Source of the DNA: Sphingomonas sp. So64.6b
GTDB taxonomy: Bacteria > Pseudomonadota > Alphaproteobacteria > Sphingomonadales > Sphingomonadaceae
Direction: 5' to 3'
DNA: 64,000 nucleotides
NCBI RefSeq assembly: GCF_014171475.1
Contig: NZ_CP048817.1
Coordinates: forward strand, 3,162,001 to 3,226,000
Shown here: positions 26,620-34,719 of the stretch, one piece after another
Layout of the letters: every line of letters starts with the position of its first letter
Numbering within the stretch: the stretch's first letter is position 1
Program-made: the position numbers and the translations under genes
Notes under the pieces: generated by a model
Database searches by the model: none
The model's input: only the letters and a program-made list of their open reading frames with translations
What the model was told of the DNA's origin: nothing

Positions 26620-27531
26620 ATGGATCGCGCCCATCTCCCGCTCAACGCACTGCGTGCCTTCGAGGCATCGGCACGCCATCTCAACTTCACTCGCGCCGGG
26701 CTTGAACTCTGTGTCAGCCAGGGCGCGGTGAGCCATCAGGTCGCTTTGCTCGAGCGCCGGCTGGGCAGCGCACTGTTCCGCCGTCTGCCACGCGGATTGG
26801 CGCTGACCGATGAAGGCCTCGCCTTGATCCCCGTCATCGAGGATGCGTTCGACCGCATCGGCATCGCGCTTGAGCGCCACGGCCCCGGCGGCGTGCGTGA
26901 AGTGCTGACGCTGGGCGTGGTCGGCACGTTCGCGGCGGGTTGGCTGCTTGACCGGCTGCCCGATTTCACCCGCAACCATCCGCAGGTCGATCTGCGCGTG
27001 CTGACCAATAACAATCGGGTCGATCTTGCCGGCGAAGGGCTCGATTGTGCGATCCGCTTCGGCGACGGCGCGTGGCACGGGACGCAGGCCGAGCCGATCA
27101 TGGATGCGCCGCTCACCGCATTGTGTGCGCCGTCGATCGCCGCACGCATCGCAACCGTCGAGGATCTGCAGCGCGAAACCCTGCTGCGCTCCTACCGCGC
27201 CGACGAATGGCCGCGCTGGTTCGATCAGGCGGGGATATCCTGCCCGCCCCAATCCTATCCAGCCCGGTCTTATCCAGCCCGGTCTTATCCAGAAGCGCGC
27301 GGACCGGTCTTCGACAGCTCGGTGGTGATGGTCAGCATGGCGATCGCCGGGCGCGGCGTCGCGCTCGCCCCGGCGCGCATGTTCACACGCGACCTGACCG
27401 CAGGGCGGCTGGTCCAGCCCTTCGCAACCGAACTCGCCGCCGGGCGCTATTGGCTGACCCGGCTGATGTCGCGGCCGGAAAATGCCGCGATGCGCGCGTT
27501 TCGCGAATGGATCGTGGCGCAGGCGGCATAG
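26620..27531 (+). CDS. AmpR-like LysR-family transcriptional regulator
   Basis: 303 aa. The N-terminal winged helix-turn-helix reads LPLNALRAFEASARHLNFTRAGLELCVSQGAVSHQVALLERRLGSALFRRLPRGLALTDEG, very like AmpR/GcvA-group LysR proteins. The effector domain starts about residue 95 (LTLGVVGTFAAGWLLDRLPDFTRNHPQVDLRVLT). In AmpR systems muropeptides from cell-wall damage switch the regulator from repressor to activator of a divergent beta-lactamase gene; the divergent B3 gene here makes the same logic likely but unproven. A 15-bp tandem repeat (27253-27297) places YPARSYPARSYPEA in the effector domain, in an odd spot. Confidence 0.85.
   Translation: MDRAHLPLNALRAFEASARHLNFTRAGLELCVSQGAVSHQVALLERRLGSALFRRLPRGLALTDEGLALIPVIEDAFDRIGIALERHGPGGVREVLTLGVVGTFAAGWLLDRLPDFTRNHPQVDLRVLTNNNRVDLAGEGLDCAIRFGDGAWHGTQAEPIMDAPLTALCAPSIAARIATVEDLQRETLLRSYRADEWPRWFDQAGISCPPQSYPARSYPARSYPEARGPVFDSSVVMVSMAIAGRGVALAPARMFTRDLTAGRLVQPFATELAAGRYWLTRLMSRPENAAMRAFREWIVAQAA
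27253..27297. repeat. Three tandem 15-bp repeats inside the AmpR-like gene
   Basis: TCCTATCCAGCCCGG, TCTTATCCAGCCCGG and TCTTATCCAGAAGCG follow each other in phase and code for YPARSYPARSYPEA in the effector-binding domain. In-frame copy-number changes would not disrupt reading. Confidence 0.75.
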
Positions 27532-27662
27532 GCATGGATTGCTGGCAGCCTCCGGTGGTCGCCCCAAAGACTGCCAGCCCCACACGGTTCAGGCGATGGT
27601 GAAGTCGCCGCCCCGATGTCATGCTGACGGTGAGCGCGGCCGAGAGCCGCCCGCCGGGCCCG

Positions 27663-29843
27663 TTATGGCCGCACGCCGGTCACCGATGTTGTTCCGCTGC
27701 ACCGGCTATTGTTCGGACCTGAATAGCTGAACGATCCGCTCGCGGTGATGTGCGAGCTGTCTGGAATACGCGCGTTGACGGTTTCGGTCGTCTGGCCGGG
27801 GTCGTCGTCATAGGTAACGGTCGTCGATCCCGCCAATCCGGCTGGGTCGTCCTTGCTCGACATGGTCAGCGTGATTGGGAAGCCCTGATAGGATGTGGTG
27901 TATTGCGTGTCCGAGATCTTCGACACGGTGATCGAGAAACTATTGGTCTCGTTCGGGCAAAGGCCGGGTTGCGACTGGCTGGTGGTGGTCGTCCGGCTGG
28001 TCATATTCCACTGCCCATCGAACTTGCGGACGACGGTGATCGCCACTGTCGCCGTGCGCGACACGCCCTCCGCATTACGCGCGCGATAGGTAAAGCTGTC
28101 GCTGCCGAAATATCTGTCCGCCGGCGTATAAGCGAACGCCCCGCTGTCGCGCAGCGTCACCGTGCCGTGTGCGGGCTGCGTCACCACTTCCAGCGTATCG
28201 GCGCCACGCACCTGCACGGTCGAACTGACCAGCTCATCCTGCGTCGTGGAGATCGCCGCGTCGTCCGCACCGGGCAGCGCGATGATCAACTGCGCGGGCA
28301 CATTGATCGGCTGGCCACCGGAATTGTTGAGCACGAAATCGAAATTGACGTTCTGCTCCGCGGGTTGGGTCTCGGTTGTCTTGAACGTCAATGTAACAAT
28401 ATCACCCGACCCGCCCTTCGATCCGGCGATCGTCCCCACTGAAATGGCACCGAGCGAGATCTGCGCCGATGGCACCGTTTCGCTATATTCGGGCACGAAC
28501 GGCTTCACTGTGCGCTTCAGCGCTTCCGGCGCGAAGGTAAGCGATCCGATCGCCTGGGCGAACAATGAATATGTTGTCGCGAGCAGCCCGACCGACGCCG
28601 GATCGACCGCCTTCTTGACCTCCACGGTGAAGTTGGACGCCACCTTGTTTCTGAAACCGGTCCGGTTCGCGACGGCGATCGCGGCAACATAGTTCTTCGC
28701 CCGCCGTCCCGATTGGCCCTGGTCGGCCGGCTTGATCGCTGCGGAAACTTCGTCGACACAATGGCCATAAGCGGCTTCCATCGCGAGGCCGGCGGCATAA
28801 CCCGCCGCGATCGCCCCAGGCAGCGACAGCACCACGCCGACCAGAACGCCGGGAACGGTGCCGGTTCGGATGGTCAATTTTCCACCGATGGTCAGCGCCA
28901 CCACACCAGTCACGGCCACCCCCGCAGCAACGGCGGCAAGATCGCAACTCGTAATGGAGATTGCCGATGCCCTCTGTCGGGCGCCGCCGTTGGTACGCAA
29001 GCTGGCGGCGGTGACCGAATTGGCTTGCAGCACGATCGCCATATCGGCGAGCTCCGCCGCGGTGAAACCGTCGATCTGGCTCAGGCCGGTGCCCAGCTTG
29101 GCGCTATAATCGGTCAGTATCGCGCGTACGGCCGATGTCATCGTCGCGCCATCGGCGGCGAGCAAGGCGTCGATCGACGCCTTGCTCGCCGTAAGCGCAT
29201 CGCGCACCACGGTCTTCGCGTCGCCGACTGCCGGGGCGGCCGTGGTGTTGATCGTGAAGCTGTAGCTGCGCGTGCCGATCGTGACGTTCAGCCGGTGCGC
29301 GCCCGCCGCCAGATTGCCTGGTACCGCGAACCCCAGCGCATCGGCGCCGCCGCGCAACAGGGTAACCGGATTGCCGTCGAGCGTGCCGGTATAGCTTTCC
29401 TCAGTCAGCGGCAGATTTGCCGCCACCAGCAGGCCGAACTGCCCGGCCCGCAAAGTGTCCAGCCCGCTTGCCGGAGCCAGTGTCGCCGTCGTCGGCTGCA
29501 CGCTGATCGACACGCTCGCGCTGCCGCGATTGCCTGCTGCGTCGGTCGCGGTCGCGGTGCAGGTGATCGTCGTCGCCGCCGTCACCACCGGCGTCGCCAG
29601 CATCGTACCCGTCAGCGTGCCGCCGGTGCAGGTGATCGCCGGGGTCAACCCGGTCGAGACATTGTCGGTGACCGTCGCGTTCAACGCAACGGTCTGCCCG
29701 CCCTCGATCGTCGCCGGCGCGGCCAGCGTCAGCACCGGCGCTTGCGTATCGCCCGCTGGCGCGGTCGTTCCGGACGTGTCGTTGCCGCCACCACATCCCG
29801 ACATCATGCCCAGGACCATCAGACTCGAAATTGTACGGCGCAT
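27663..29843 (-). CDS. Large exported lipoprotein with bacterial Ig-like domains
   Basis: 726 aa from the ATG at 29843, preceded by a GGGGGAG ribosome site; the long frame above it is out of place. The start MRRTISSLMVLGMMSGCGGGNDTS carries a lipobox ending at Cys17. Next come Ig/HYR-like domains (QAPVLTLAAPATIEGGQTVALNATVTDN; TAATTITCTATATDAAGNRGSASVSISVQ), a central region with a Gly/Ala-rich hydrophobic segment (GVAVTGVVALTIGGKLT, VLVGVVLSLPGAIAAGYAAGLAM) and a cadherin/Big_9-like domain (TQPAHGTVTLRDSGAFAYTPADRYFGSDSFTYRARN). The C-terminus is a Thr/Ser-rich beta domain (FDGQWNMTSRTTTTSQSQPGLCPNETNSFSITVSK). Probably outer-membrane or surface anchored. Function unknown. Confidence 0.78.
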   Translation of the reverse strand: MRRTISSLMVLGMMSGCGGGNDTSGTTAPAGDTQAPVLTLAAPATIEGGQTVALNATVTDNVSTGLTPAITCTGGTLTGTMLATPVVTAATTITCTATATDAAGNRGSASVSISVQPTTATLAPASGLDTLRAGQFGLLVAANLPLTEESYTGTLDGNPVTLLRGGADALGFAVPGNLAAGAHRLNVTIGTRSYSFTINTTAAPAVGDAKTVVRDALTASKASIDALLAADGATMTSAVRAILTDYSAKLGTGLSQIDGFTAAELADMAIVLQANSVTAASLRTNGGARQRASAISITSCDLAAVAAGVAVTGVVALTIGGKLTIRTGTVPGVLVGVVLSLPGAIAAGYAAGLAMEAAYGHCVDEVSAAIKPADQGQSGRRAKNYVAAIAVANRTGFRNKVASNFTVEVKKAVDPASVGLLATTYSLFAQAIGSLTFAPEALKRTVKPFVPEYSETVPSAQISLGAISVGTIAGSKGGSGDIVTLTFKTTETQPAEQNVNFDFVLNNSGGQPINVPAQLIIALPGADDAAISTTQDELVSSTVQVRGADTLEVVTQPAHGTVTLRDSGAFAYTPADRYFGSDSFTYRARNAEGVSRTATVAITVVRKFDGQWNMTSRTTTTSQSQPGLCPNETNSFSITVSKISDTQYTTSYQGFPITLTMSSKDDPAGLAGSTTVTYDDDPGQTTETVNARIPDSSHITASGSFSYSGPNNSRCSGTTSVTGVRP

Positions 29844-29911
29844 GATGAAGCTCCCCCAGAGCGTTTGGATAGGCGTTTGGATGTGCGAATGGATGGCGGC
29901 GGCGATTGCCG

Positions 29912-30661
29912 TCAGAAGGTGAAGCGCACGCCCGCGCTCACGCTGTTGGTGTGGATCTTGCCGACCGTAAACCCGGATGACGCGTCGTAAGGCAGGTTGC
30001 CACCCTTTGCTTCGCGGTGGCGGAAATCGGCGGTCAGCGCGACATGGTCCGACAGTTTGAAGGCGACGCCGGCCCCGACCTGCCAGGCGAAGCGCGCCTT
30101 GCCTTCGCCGTCGATCTCGAACCCGGCCACGCCGACGCCGCCGCCGACATAAGGCGTGACGACCTTGCCGACCGGCACATCGACCCACAGATTGGCCATC
30201 GCGGTCAGCTGCCGCACCCGACTGCCGCCGCCGAACGCGATCGTGTTGCCCGACACCGAGCAGCCCGTCGCTTCGAGATAATCGCAGACATCCGCCGCAT
30301 CACCCGCGTCCAGTGTCACCGCCGAGCCATTGACCTTGTCGATGGTCAGCGCGCTGGCTTTGTTGCGCTGATATGCGACTTCCAGATCACCGCGGATCAT
30401 GCCGAAATCATATCCCAGCACGCCCTTGAACTCGGCCGCGCTCTTGGTGTCGATATGCCCATCGACACTGTCCATCGCGCCCGTTCCCCCGAACGTGCCG
30501 CCGGCGTCGTAATACCGGATGTCGGTATCCTGGACCGACGCAAGCCCGACCGACAAGCCGGCATAAAAACCGGTATCGTCGCCCGAATCGTCCTGAGCAT
30601 ATGCCGCGGTTGATAAGAAGATGGCGGCCATTGCGGTGGCCAACGTCAAATAGGTACGCAT
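29912..30661 (-). CDS. Outer-membrane beta-barrel protein
   Basis: 249 aa. Signal peptide (MRTYLTLATAMAAIFLSTAAYAQ), then alternating amphipathic strands: FYAGLSVGLASVQD, EFKGVLGYDFGMIRGDLEVAYQRNKAS, TAMANLWVDVPVGKVVTPYVGGGVGVAGFE, FAWQVGAGVAFKLSDHVALTADFRHREA, and the C-terminal VSAGVRFTF ending in Phe as in BAM substrates. The one loop with two Cys (ADVCDYLEATGCSVSG) is unusual. An eight-stranded porin-like barrel of the Opa/OmpW-type; 68 nt upstream of the Ig-lipoprotein gene on the same strand, possibly co-transcribed with it. Confidence 0.82.
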   Translation of the reverse strand: MRTYLTLATAMAAIFLSTAAYAQDDSGDDTGFYAGLSVGLASVQDTDIRYYDAGGTFGGTGAMDSVDGHIDTKSAAEFKGVLGYDFGMIRGDLEVAYQRNKASALTIDKVNGSAVTLDAGDAADVCDYLEATGCSVSGNTIAFGGGSRVRQLTAMANLWVDVPVGKVVTPYVGGGVGVAGFEIDGEGKARFAWQVGAGVAFKLSDHVALTADFRHREAKGGNLPYDASSGFTVGKIHTNSVSAGVRFTF

Positions 30662-30886
30662 TGTATTTCCCCGTTCTCGCTATTTTTATCGTGACCAGCG
30701 CTGTTCCGGCCCAAGGCGGAGCGATTTCTCCGGCTTCGACGAAAAAAGTCGTTGAAGTCGCTCGTGAGTTATTGATTAAGCTGGAAACGTGGTTTGACGT
30801 ATCGGCCAGATGGCCGAACCGGATGGCCGATTGAATTGGGGGTCAGGTCGCATCGCACCAGCGCGACCAGGGGGACACACGGACGC

Positions 30887-32284
30887 ATGGTTTTGCGCGG
30901 ACTTCCCGATCCTGGCTCGATGCTCCGTCCCGACGAGACGGCGGAGATGTGGGGACGCGCGCGCACGGCGATGGTCGGGATCGTCGTGATGACCAGCGTG
31001 CTGATCTTCATCCGGGCGGAATTCGCCGGACTGGTGGCACCTTTGCTGCTGAATGGGTGGCTTGCCTTCATGACAACCAGCGTCCTGTTGTTGTCGGGAT
31101 CGCTCGCGGCGTTCGCCGTCCCGCGCTGGCGGGCCGCGCGCTCGGCTCGCTTCTGGGTTCGCATGACGCAGCTCGTCACGATCCTGTTCTGCGGCGGCAT
31201 CGCCGCTAGCGTCTGGATCCTGCTGCCGGCGGCGGGTGAACCGCTGCGGATGTTGATGATCTATCTCTATTTCTGGTTCATCGCGATGGTCATGATGGCC
31301 AACGGCAATTCGATGTCGATGGTCGGCTGCTTCGCTTTGCTCGTGTCGCTGTCCGCCTTCGTAATCAGTTACGATATGCCCTATGCGATGCCGCTCGCCG
31401 GCTTCCTGACCATGGCCGGCATCGCGCTGATCGCGATCCGCCGGTTGATCTGGCGTACCGCCGACGAAGCATCGGCGGCACGCCAGATGAGCGAGCGCGC
31501 TGCCGAGGCGCTGGAACGCGCCCTCGCCATCTTGCGCGCAGAGCGCGATGCAAAGACGCGCTTCATCGCCTCGGCCAGCCACGATCTGCAACAGCCTATT
31601 CAGGCTGCCAGCCTGTTCTTCGACACTGCGCTCAACACCCCCGACCCGGTGGCGCGCGACAGCGCGGCCGCCGGTGCGCGCAGCGCCTTCACTTCGATTC
31701 AGGCGCTGATCGAATCGATGCTCGACCATCTTCGGCTCGACGCTGGCGCGATCCGCGCGAAACCGGTCGAGATCGCGCTCGATGACGTCGTCGCGGCGAC
31801 CGCGCTCGACCATGACGCTGCGGCGCAGGCGGCCGGTACACGCATCGTCACGGTGACAAGCCGTATCGCCGCAACCGCCGATCCGCACCTGTTGCGGCGC
31901 GCCTTGGGCAACCTCGTCGCCAACGCCGTGCGTCATGCCCATGGCACGCGCGTCCTGATCGGCGCGCGGCTCACCGCCGGCGGCGCTATGCTCTGGGTGA
32001 TCGACGACGGGCGTGGCATCTCGGGCGTCGATATCGGCACTCTGTTCGACGACTTCGCACAAGGGTCGGATCACGGCGCGGAGAATCGCGGCGGCTTCGG
32101 TCTCGGCCTCTCCTCGGCGCGACGGCTCGCCGAGTTGCAGGGCGGCGCGCTCGATCTTGATCGGCGTTGGACCGGGGGCAGCGCCTTCTTCATCGGCCTG
32201 CCGGCAGCGCGGCGCACGGCGAAAGTCGAGACGATCCATGCCACACCACCCGCCGACCAGAGGCACTCATGCGAAGCTGCCTGA
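30887..32284 (+). CDS. Membrane sensor histidine kinase
   Basis: 465 aa from the ATG at 30887 (GGGGGA upstream). About six hydrophobic helices (e.g. MVGIVVMTSVLIFI, FAGLVAPLLLNGWLAFMTTSVLLLSGSLAAF, LVTILFCGGIAASVWILLP, MVGCFALLVSLSAFVIS) lead to a dimerisation helix with ASHDLQQPIQAASLFFDTAL (phospho-acceptor His232) and an ATPase with NLVANAVRH, VIDDGRGISGVD and GGFGLGLSSARRLAELQGG. HDLQQP is the H-box of the orphan LuxR-coupled kinases. It overlaps the response-regulator gene by 16 nt and they form an operon. No sensory domain other than the membrane part is visible. Confidence 0.88.
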   Translation: MVLRGLPDPGSMLRPDETAEMWGRARTAMVGIVVMTSVLIFIRAEFAGLVAPLLLNGWLAFMTTSVLLLSGSLAAFAVPRWRAARSARFWVRMTQLVTILFCGGIAASVWILLPAAGEPLRMLMIYLYFWFIAMVMMANGNSMSMVGCFALLVSLSAFVISYDMPYAMPLAGFLTMAGIALIAIRRLIWRTADEASAARQMSERAAEALERALAILRAERDAKTRFIASASHDLQQPIQAASLFFDTALNTPDPVARDSAAAGARSAFTSIQALIESMLDHLRLDAGAIRAKPVEIALDDVVAATALDHDAAAQAAGTRIVTVTSRIAATADPHLLRRALGNLVANAVRHAHGTRVLIGARLTAGGAMLWVIDDGRGISGVDIGTLFDDFAQGSDHGAENRGGFGLGLSSARRLAELQGGALDLDRRWTGGSAFFIGLPAARRTAKVETIHATPPADQRHSCEAA

Positions 32285-32913
32285 TCTGCGACGACCATGC
32301 GCTGGTGCGCGACGCGCTGGCCGGCGCGATCGGCCGGCGCTGGCCGGACGCAACGATCATTCTGGCAGCAACTTTTCCCGAAGCCTGGGACAAGGCGGCG
32401 GCAGCACCCGATCTGTGTCTTGCCGATCTGACCATGCCCGGCGCGGACGAACGGGGCGGCATCGCCGGTCTGCGCCGCGCCGCGCCCGGTATGCCGTTGC
32501 TGGTGATCACAGGATCACATGACGACCGCCTGCTGCTCGACCTGATCGGCGGCGGGGTGGCCGGCTTCGTGCCCAAAACGTCGGGCACGGAGATCATCAT
32601 GGCGGCGATCGACCTGATCCTTGCTGGCGGCCGTTACATACCCCAGCGCGTCGCCGACCTTGCCGCGGGCACACAATCCGAACCCGTACGCGACATCCAG
32701 TCAGACACGCGCTCTACGAAGCCGATCGTGACACCGCGTCAGGCCGAGGTACTGCGCCTCGTGGCGGAGGGGTATTCGAACAAGGAGGTCGCGCGCCACC
32801 TCGATCTGTCCCCCGCCACGATCAAGACCCATGTTGCCCAGGCGATCGCCGCAATCGGCGCGACCAACCGCACCGACGCCGCAATCAGGGCGCGGGCGCT
32901 TGGGCTGATCTAA
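32269..32913 (+). CDS. LuxR/NarL-type response regulator
   Basis: 214 aa from the ATG at 32269. The receiver domain shows LICDDHALVRDAL (acidic pocket), LADLTMPGADERGG (phospho-acceptor Asp) and LLVITGSHD followed by GFVPKTSGTE (Lys). The C-terminal LuxR helix-turn-helix reads TPRQAEVLRLVAEGYSNKEVARHLDLSPATIKTHVAQAIAAIGATNRTDAAIRARALG. The first codons overlap the kinase gene by 16 nt, so kinase and regulator are translated together. Targets are not known. Confidence 0.9.
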   Translation: MRSCLICDDHALVRDALAGAIGRRWPDATIILAATFPEAWDKAAAAPDLCLADLTMPGADERGGIAGLRRAAPGMPLLVITGSHDDRLLLDLIGGGVAGFVPKTSGTEIIMAAIDLILAGGRYIPQRVADLAAGTQSEPVRDIQSDTRSTKPIVTPRQAEVLRLVAEGYSNKEVARHLDLSPATIKTHVAQAIAAIGATNRTDAAIRARALGLI

Positions 32914-32944
32914 GCAACACGGCGTCGCTTCGGGAGATGACATC

Positions 32945-33646
32945 ATGATCGCGTCGCACATCGTTATTCTCGGCGGGACGTCGGGCATCGGCCTGGCCAC
33001 CGCCGAACTGGCCATCGCAAACCAGGCGAGGGTCACGGTAATCGGTCGCGATCCTGCGAAACTCGACGCGGCGATCGGCGCGCTGGGTCCGCGCGCGCAG
33101 GGCGAGGCGGTCGACGCCACCGACCATGATGCGATTACGGCGCTCTTCGCCCGTATCGCCCCGTTCGACCATCTCGTCATCGCCGCCTCGGGCGGCGCCG
33201 GAGCCGGGTCCTTCCCGGCAATTGATCCGGAAGGGCTGAGACGCGGATTCGAAGCGAAATTCTGGGTCCAGTGGCACGCCGCCCGGGCTGCGTTGCCACA
33301 TCTCGCGACGGATGGATCGATTACCTTCATCACCGCGGCCTCGTCGCGCCTGGCCAATCCCGGCACGTCCGGCCTGGCGGCGATCAACGGCGCGATCGAA
33401 CGCATGGTCCCGACACTCGCCCGCGAACTCGCACCGCTCCGCGTCAATGCTGTCTCGCCCGGAGTGATCGAAACCGGATGGTGGGCGGACAAACCGGCGG
33501 CGATGTTCGATACCCAGGCAGGCAAGGCGCCGCTCGGCCGCGCCGGCCAGCCCGCGGAAGTGGCAAGCGCGATCCATTTCCTGATTTCTAACCGCTTCGT
33601 CACCGGTGTGGTGCTCGACGTCGATGGCGGCCTGCATTTGACCTGA
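32945..33646 (+). CDS. Short-chain dehydrogenase/reductase with degenerate catalytic site
   Basis: 233 aa, with GGGAGATGA upstream of the ATG. The NAD(P)-binding motif is intact (VILGGTSGIGLATAELA), as are the VIGRDPAKL, AVDATDHD and DHLVIAASG segments. The active-site region reads SSRLANPGTSGLAAINGAIERMVPTLARELAPLRVNAVSPGVIETGWW: the usual Tyr-x-x-x-Lys (YxASK) is replaced by GLAAIN, so the general-acid Tyr and Lys are lacking while the downstream RVNAVSPG stays intact. It may be a reductase with changed chemistry or a non-catalytic NAD(P)-binding protein. Follows the two-component genes on the same strand. Confidence 0.82.
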   Translation: MIASHIVILGGTSGIGLATAELAIANQARVTVIGRDPAKLDAAIGALGPRAQGEAVDATDHDAITALFARIAPFDHLVIAASGGAGAGSFPAIDPEGLRRGFEAKFWVQWHAARAALPHLATDGSITFITAASSRLANPGTSGLAAINGAIERMVPTLARELAPLRVNAVSPGVIETGWWADKPAAMFDTQAGKAPLGRAGQPAEVASAIHFLISNRFVTGVVLDVDGGLHLT

Positions 33647-33648
33647 GC

Positions 33649-33673
33649 GGAACGCATGCTCCCGGCACCCGTT
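33649..33673 (+). promoter_or_regulatory. Candidate general-stress (sigma-EcfG) promoter
   Basis: GGAAC at 33649-33653, a 16-base spacer and CGTT at 33670-33673 match the EcfG consensus GGAAC-N16/17-CGTT exactly. It lies 22 bases before the ATG of the small hydrophilic protein gene at 33695 and would drive both it and the overlapping gene at 33918. Confidence 0.72.
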
Positions 33674-33694
33674 GACGTCGAGAGGAGAGAGCCG

Positions 33695-33934
33695 ATGACC
33701 GCATCCCGAACCCCCGACATCCCGCCCGAAAACGGCAAGCGCGCCTCGATCGACAGCCGCACCGGCGAAGTCCATGGCAGCGGCATGGGCGCCGGCGGCG
33801 GCAGCCCCGGCGAAGATTATGACAGCGACACCGCCACCGGTGATGGGCAATTGCCCCAGCCTGATCCCAAAACGCCTGATCCCAACACGCGATCCGGCGA
33901 CGAAAAGGAGGACCGTAATGTCACAGGACAATAA
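33695..33934 (+). CDS. Small hydrophilic Gly/Asp-rich protein
   Basis: 79 aa from the ATG at 33695 (AGAGGAGAG upstream). No hydrophobic segment at all; rich in Gly, Asp, Pro, Ser and Thr (TASRTPDIPPENGKR, GSGMGAGGGSPGEDYDSDTATGDG, PDPKTPDPNTRSGDEKED), so it is probably disordered, like hydrophilin/stress proteins. It sits directly under a sigma-EcfG-type promoter and overlaps the next gene. Function inferred only from this. Confidence 0.65.
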   Translation: MTASRTPDIPPENGKRASIDSRTGEVHGSGMGAGGGSPGEDYDSDTATGDGQLPQPDPKTPDPNTRSGDEKEDRNVTGQ

Positions 33935-34154
33935 GCAAACCGGACGCGACCGGTCAGATGACGTGAGCAAGAGCGATGGCGGCGGTCGTACCGGCGGCGG
34001 CGAAAGCGGCGGTGGCGCTTACAAGGATCCGTCGCAGGCCAAGGGAAACCCCGATGAAGCTGGTCCCGATGGACGAAGCAGCATTGGTTATCATGGCCCG
34101 GGCGACGCCGTCGACGATGACGACAATCCCAATGCGGCGACGCGGGCCGAATGA
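33918..34154 (+). CDS. Second small hydrophilic Gly/Asp/Ser-rich protein
   Basis: 78 aa from the ATG at 33918, with a strong AAGGAGG ribosome site inside the tail of the previous gene. Composition is polar: MSQDNKQTGRDRSDDVSKSDGGGRTGGGESGGG, AYKDPSQAKGNPDEAGPDGRSS, GDAVDDDDNPNAATRAE. Disordered hydrophilin-like, co-transcribed with the upstream gene. A hairpin follows at 34203-34247. Confidence 0.65.
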   Translation: MSQDNKQTGRDRSDDVSKSDGGGRTGGGESGGGAYKDPSQAKGNPDEAGPDGRSSIGYHGPGDAVDDDDNPNAATRAE

Positions 34155-34202
34155 ATGGCCCCGGGTAGCCGGTCGCAGAAAATGATCGAAGGCCGATGAG
34201 CC

Positions 34203-34247
34203 CCGGGCCGGACAAGCGTACGCTGACGCCTTCCCGGCCCGGATTTT
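34203..34247 (+). terminator. Putative terminator after the small hydrophilic genes
   Basis: CCGGGCCG at 34203-34210 pairs perfectly with CGGCCCGG at 34235-34242, and the stem is followed by ATTTT. It lies between this unit and the convergent gene at 34253-34621. The loop is long (24 bases), which lowers confidence. Confidence 0.45.
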
Positions 34248-34252
34248 CGCGA

Positions 34253-34621
34253 TCAGGCCTTGGCTGCGCTCACCCGGCGCACGGCGGGCTTACGTACCGT
34301 CTTGGCCGGCGTCTTTCCCGCCGCTTTGGCCGCCGTCTTTCGCGCGGGTTTGGCGGTTGTCGCCTTGCTAGTGGCAACACGGGGTTTGCGCGTGGGCTTC
34401 GGCTTGGCCGCGTCTGTTCCGCTTCGCGCATAGAGCAAGCCGGCAACGATCGCCGCGGAGCCGATGCCGACCACCGCGCCGATGCCAAGCGCTCTAGTGC
34501 TGATCGCGGGAGTTTCCTCGGCCGCCGCCGCCTCGGGCAGGGGCTCATGATGCTCGTGCGGCGGTTCCTGCAGCGGATAAGGCGACTGGTTATGCGGCGG
34601 AATGGGCGGACTATGGGTCAT
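34253..34621 (-). CDS. Membrane protein with histone H1-like basic tail
   Basis: 122 aa. The N-terminus is Pro/His-rich (THSPPIPPHNQSPYPLQEPPHEHHEP), followed by one transmembrane helix (ALGIGAVVGIGSAAIVAGLLYA). The C-terminal half is lysine/alanine-rich (KPKPTRKPRVATSKATTAKPARKTAAKAAGKTPAKTVRKPAVRRV) like histone H1 and HctB tails, and would be cytoplasmic, perhaps touching DNA near the membrane. A near-consensus EcfG promoter lies upstream on the minus strand. Confidence 0.65.
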   Translation of the reverse strand: MTHSPPIPPHNQSPYPLQEPPHEHHEPLPEAAAAEETPAISTRALGIGAVVGIGSAAIVAGLLYARSGTDAAKPKPTRKPRVATSKATTAKPARKTAAKAAGKTPAKTVRKPAVRRVSAAKA

Positions 34622-34655
34622 GAAACACCTTTGTTTACAGGGACACTATCTACCG

Positions 34656-34681
34656 AACGTGTCGCGGACGTTCCGGTTTCC
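34656..34681 (-). promoter_or_regulatory. Possible sigma-EcfG promoter (one mismatch)
   Basis: On the minus strand GGAAA (34681-34677), a 17-base spacer and CGTT (34659-34656) differ from GGAAC-N16/17-CGTT by one base. The position is 35 bases before the ATG of the gene at 34621, which is compatible. Because the 5' half has a mismatch, the support is weaker than for 33649-33673. Confidence 0.35.
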
Positions 34682-34719
34682 CGCACAAGCGCGAGTCTCC
34701 TGTTCCGGTACGCCCGCGC

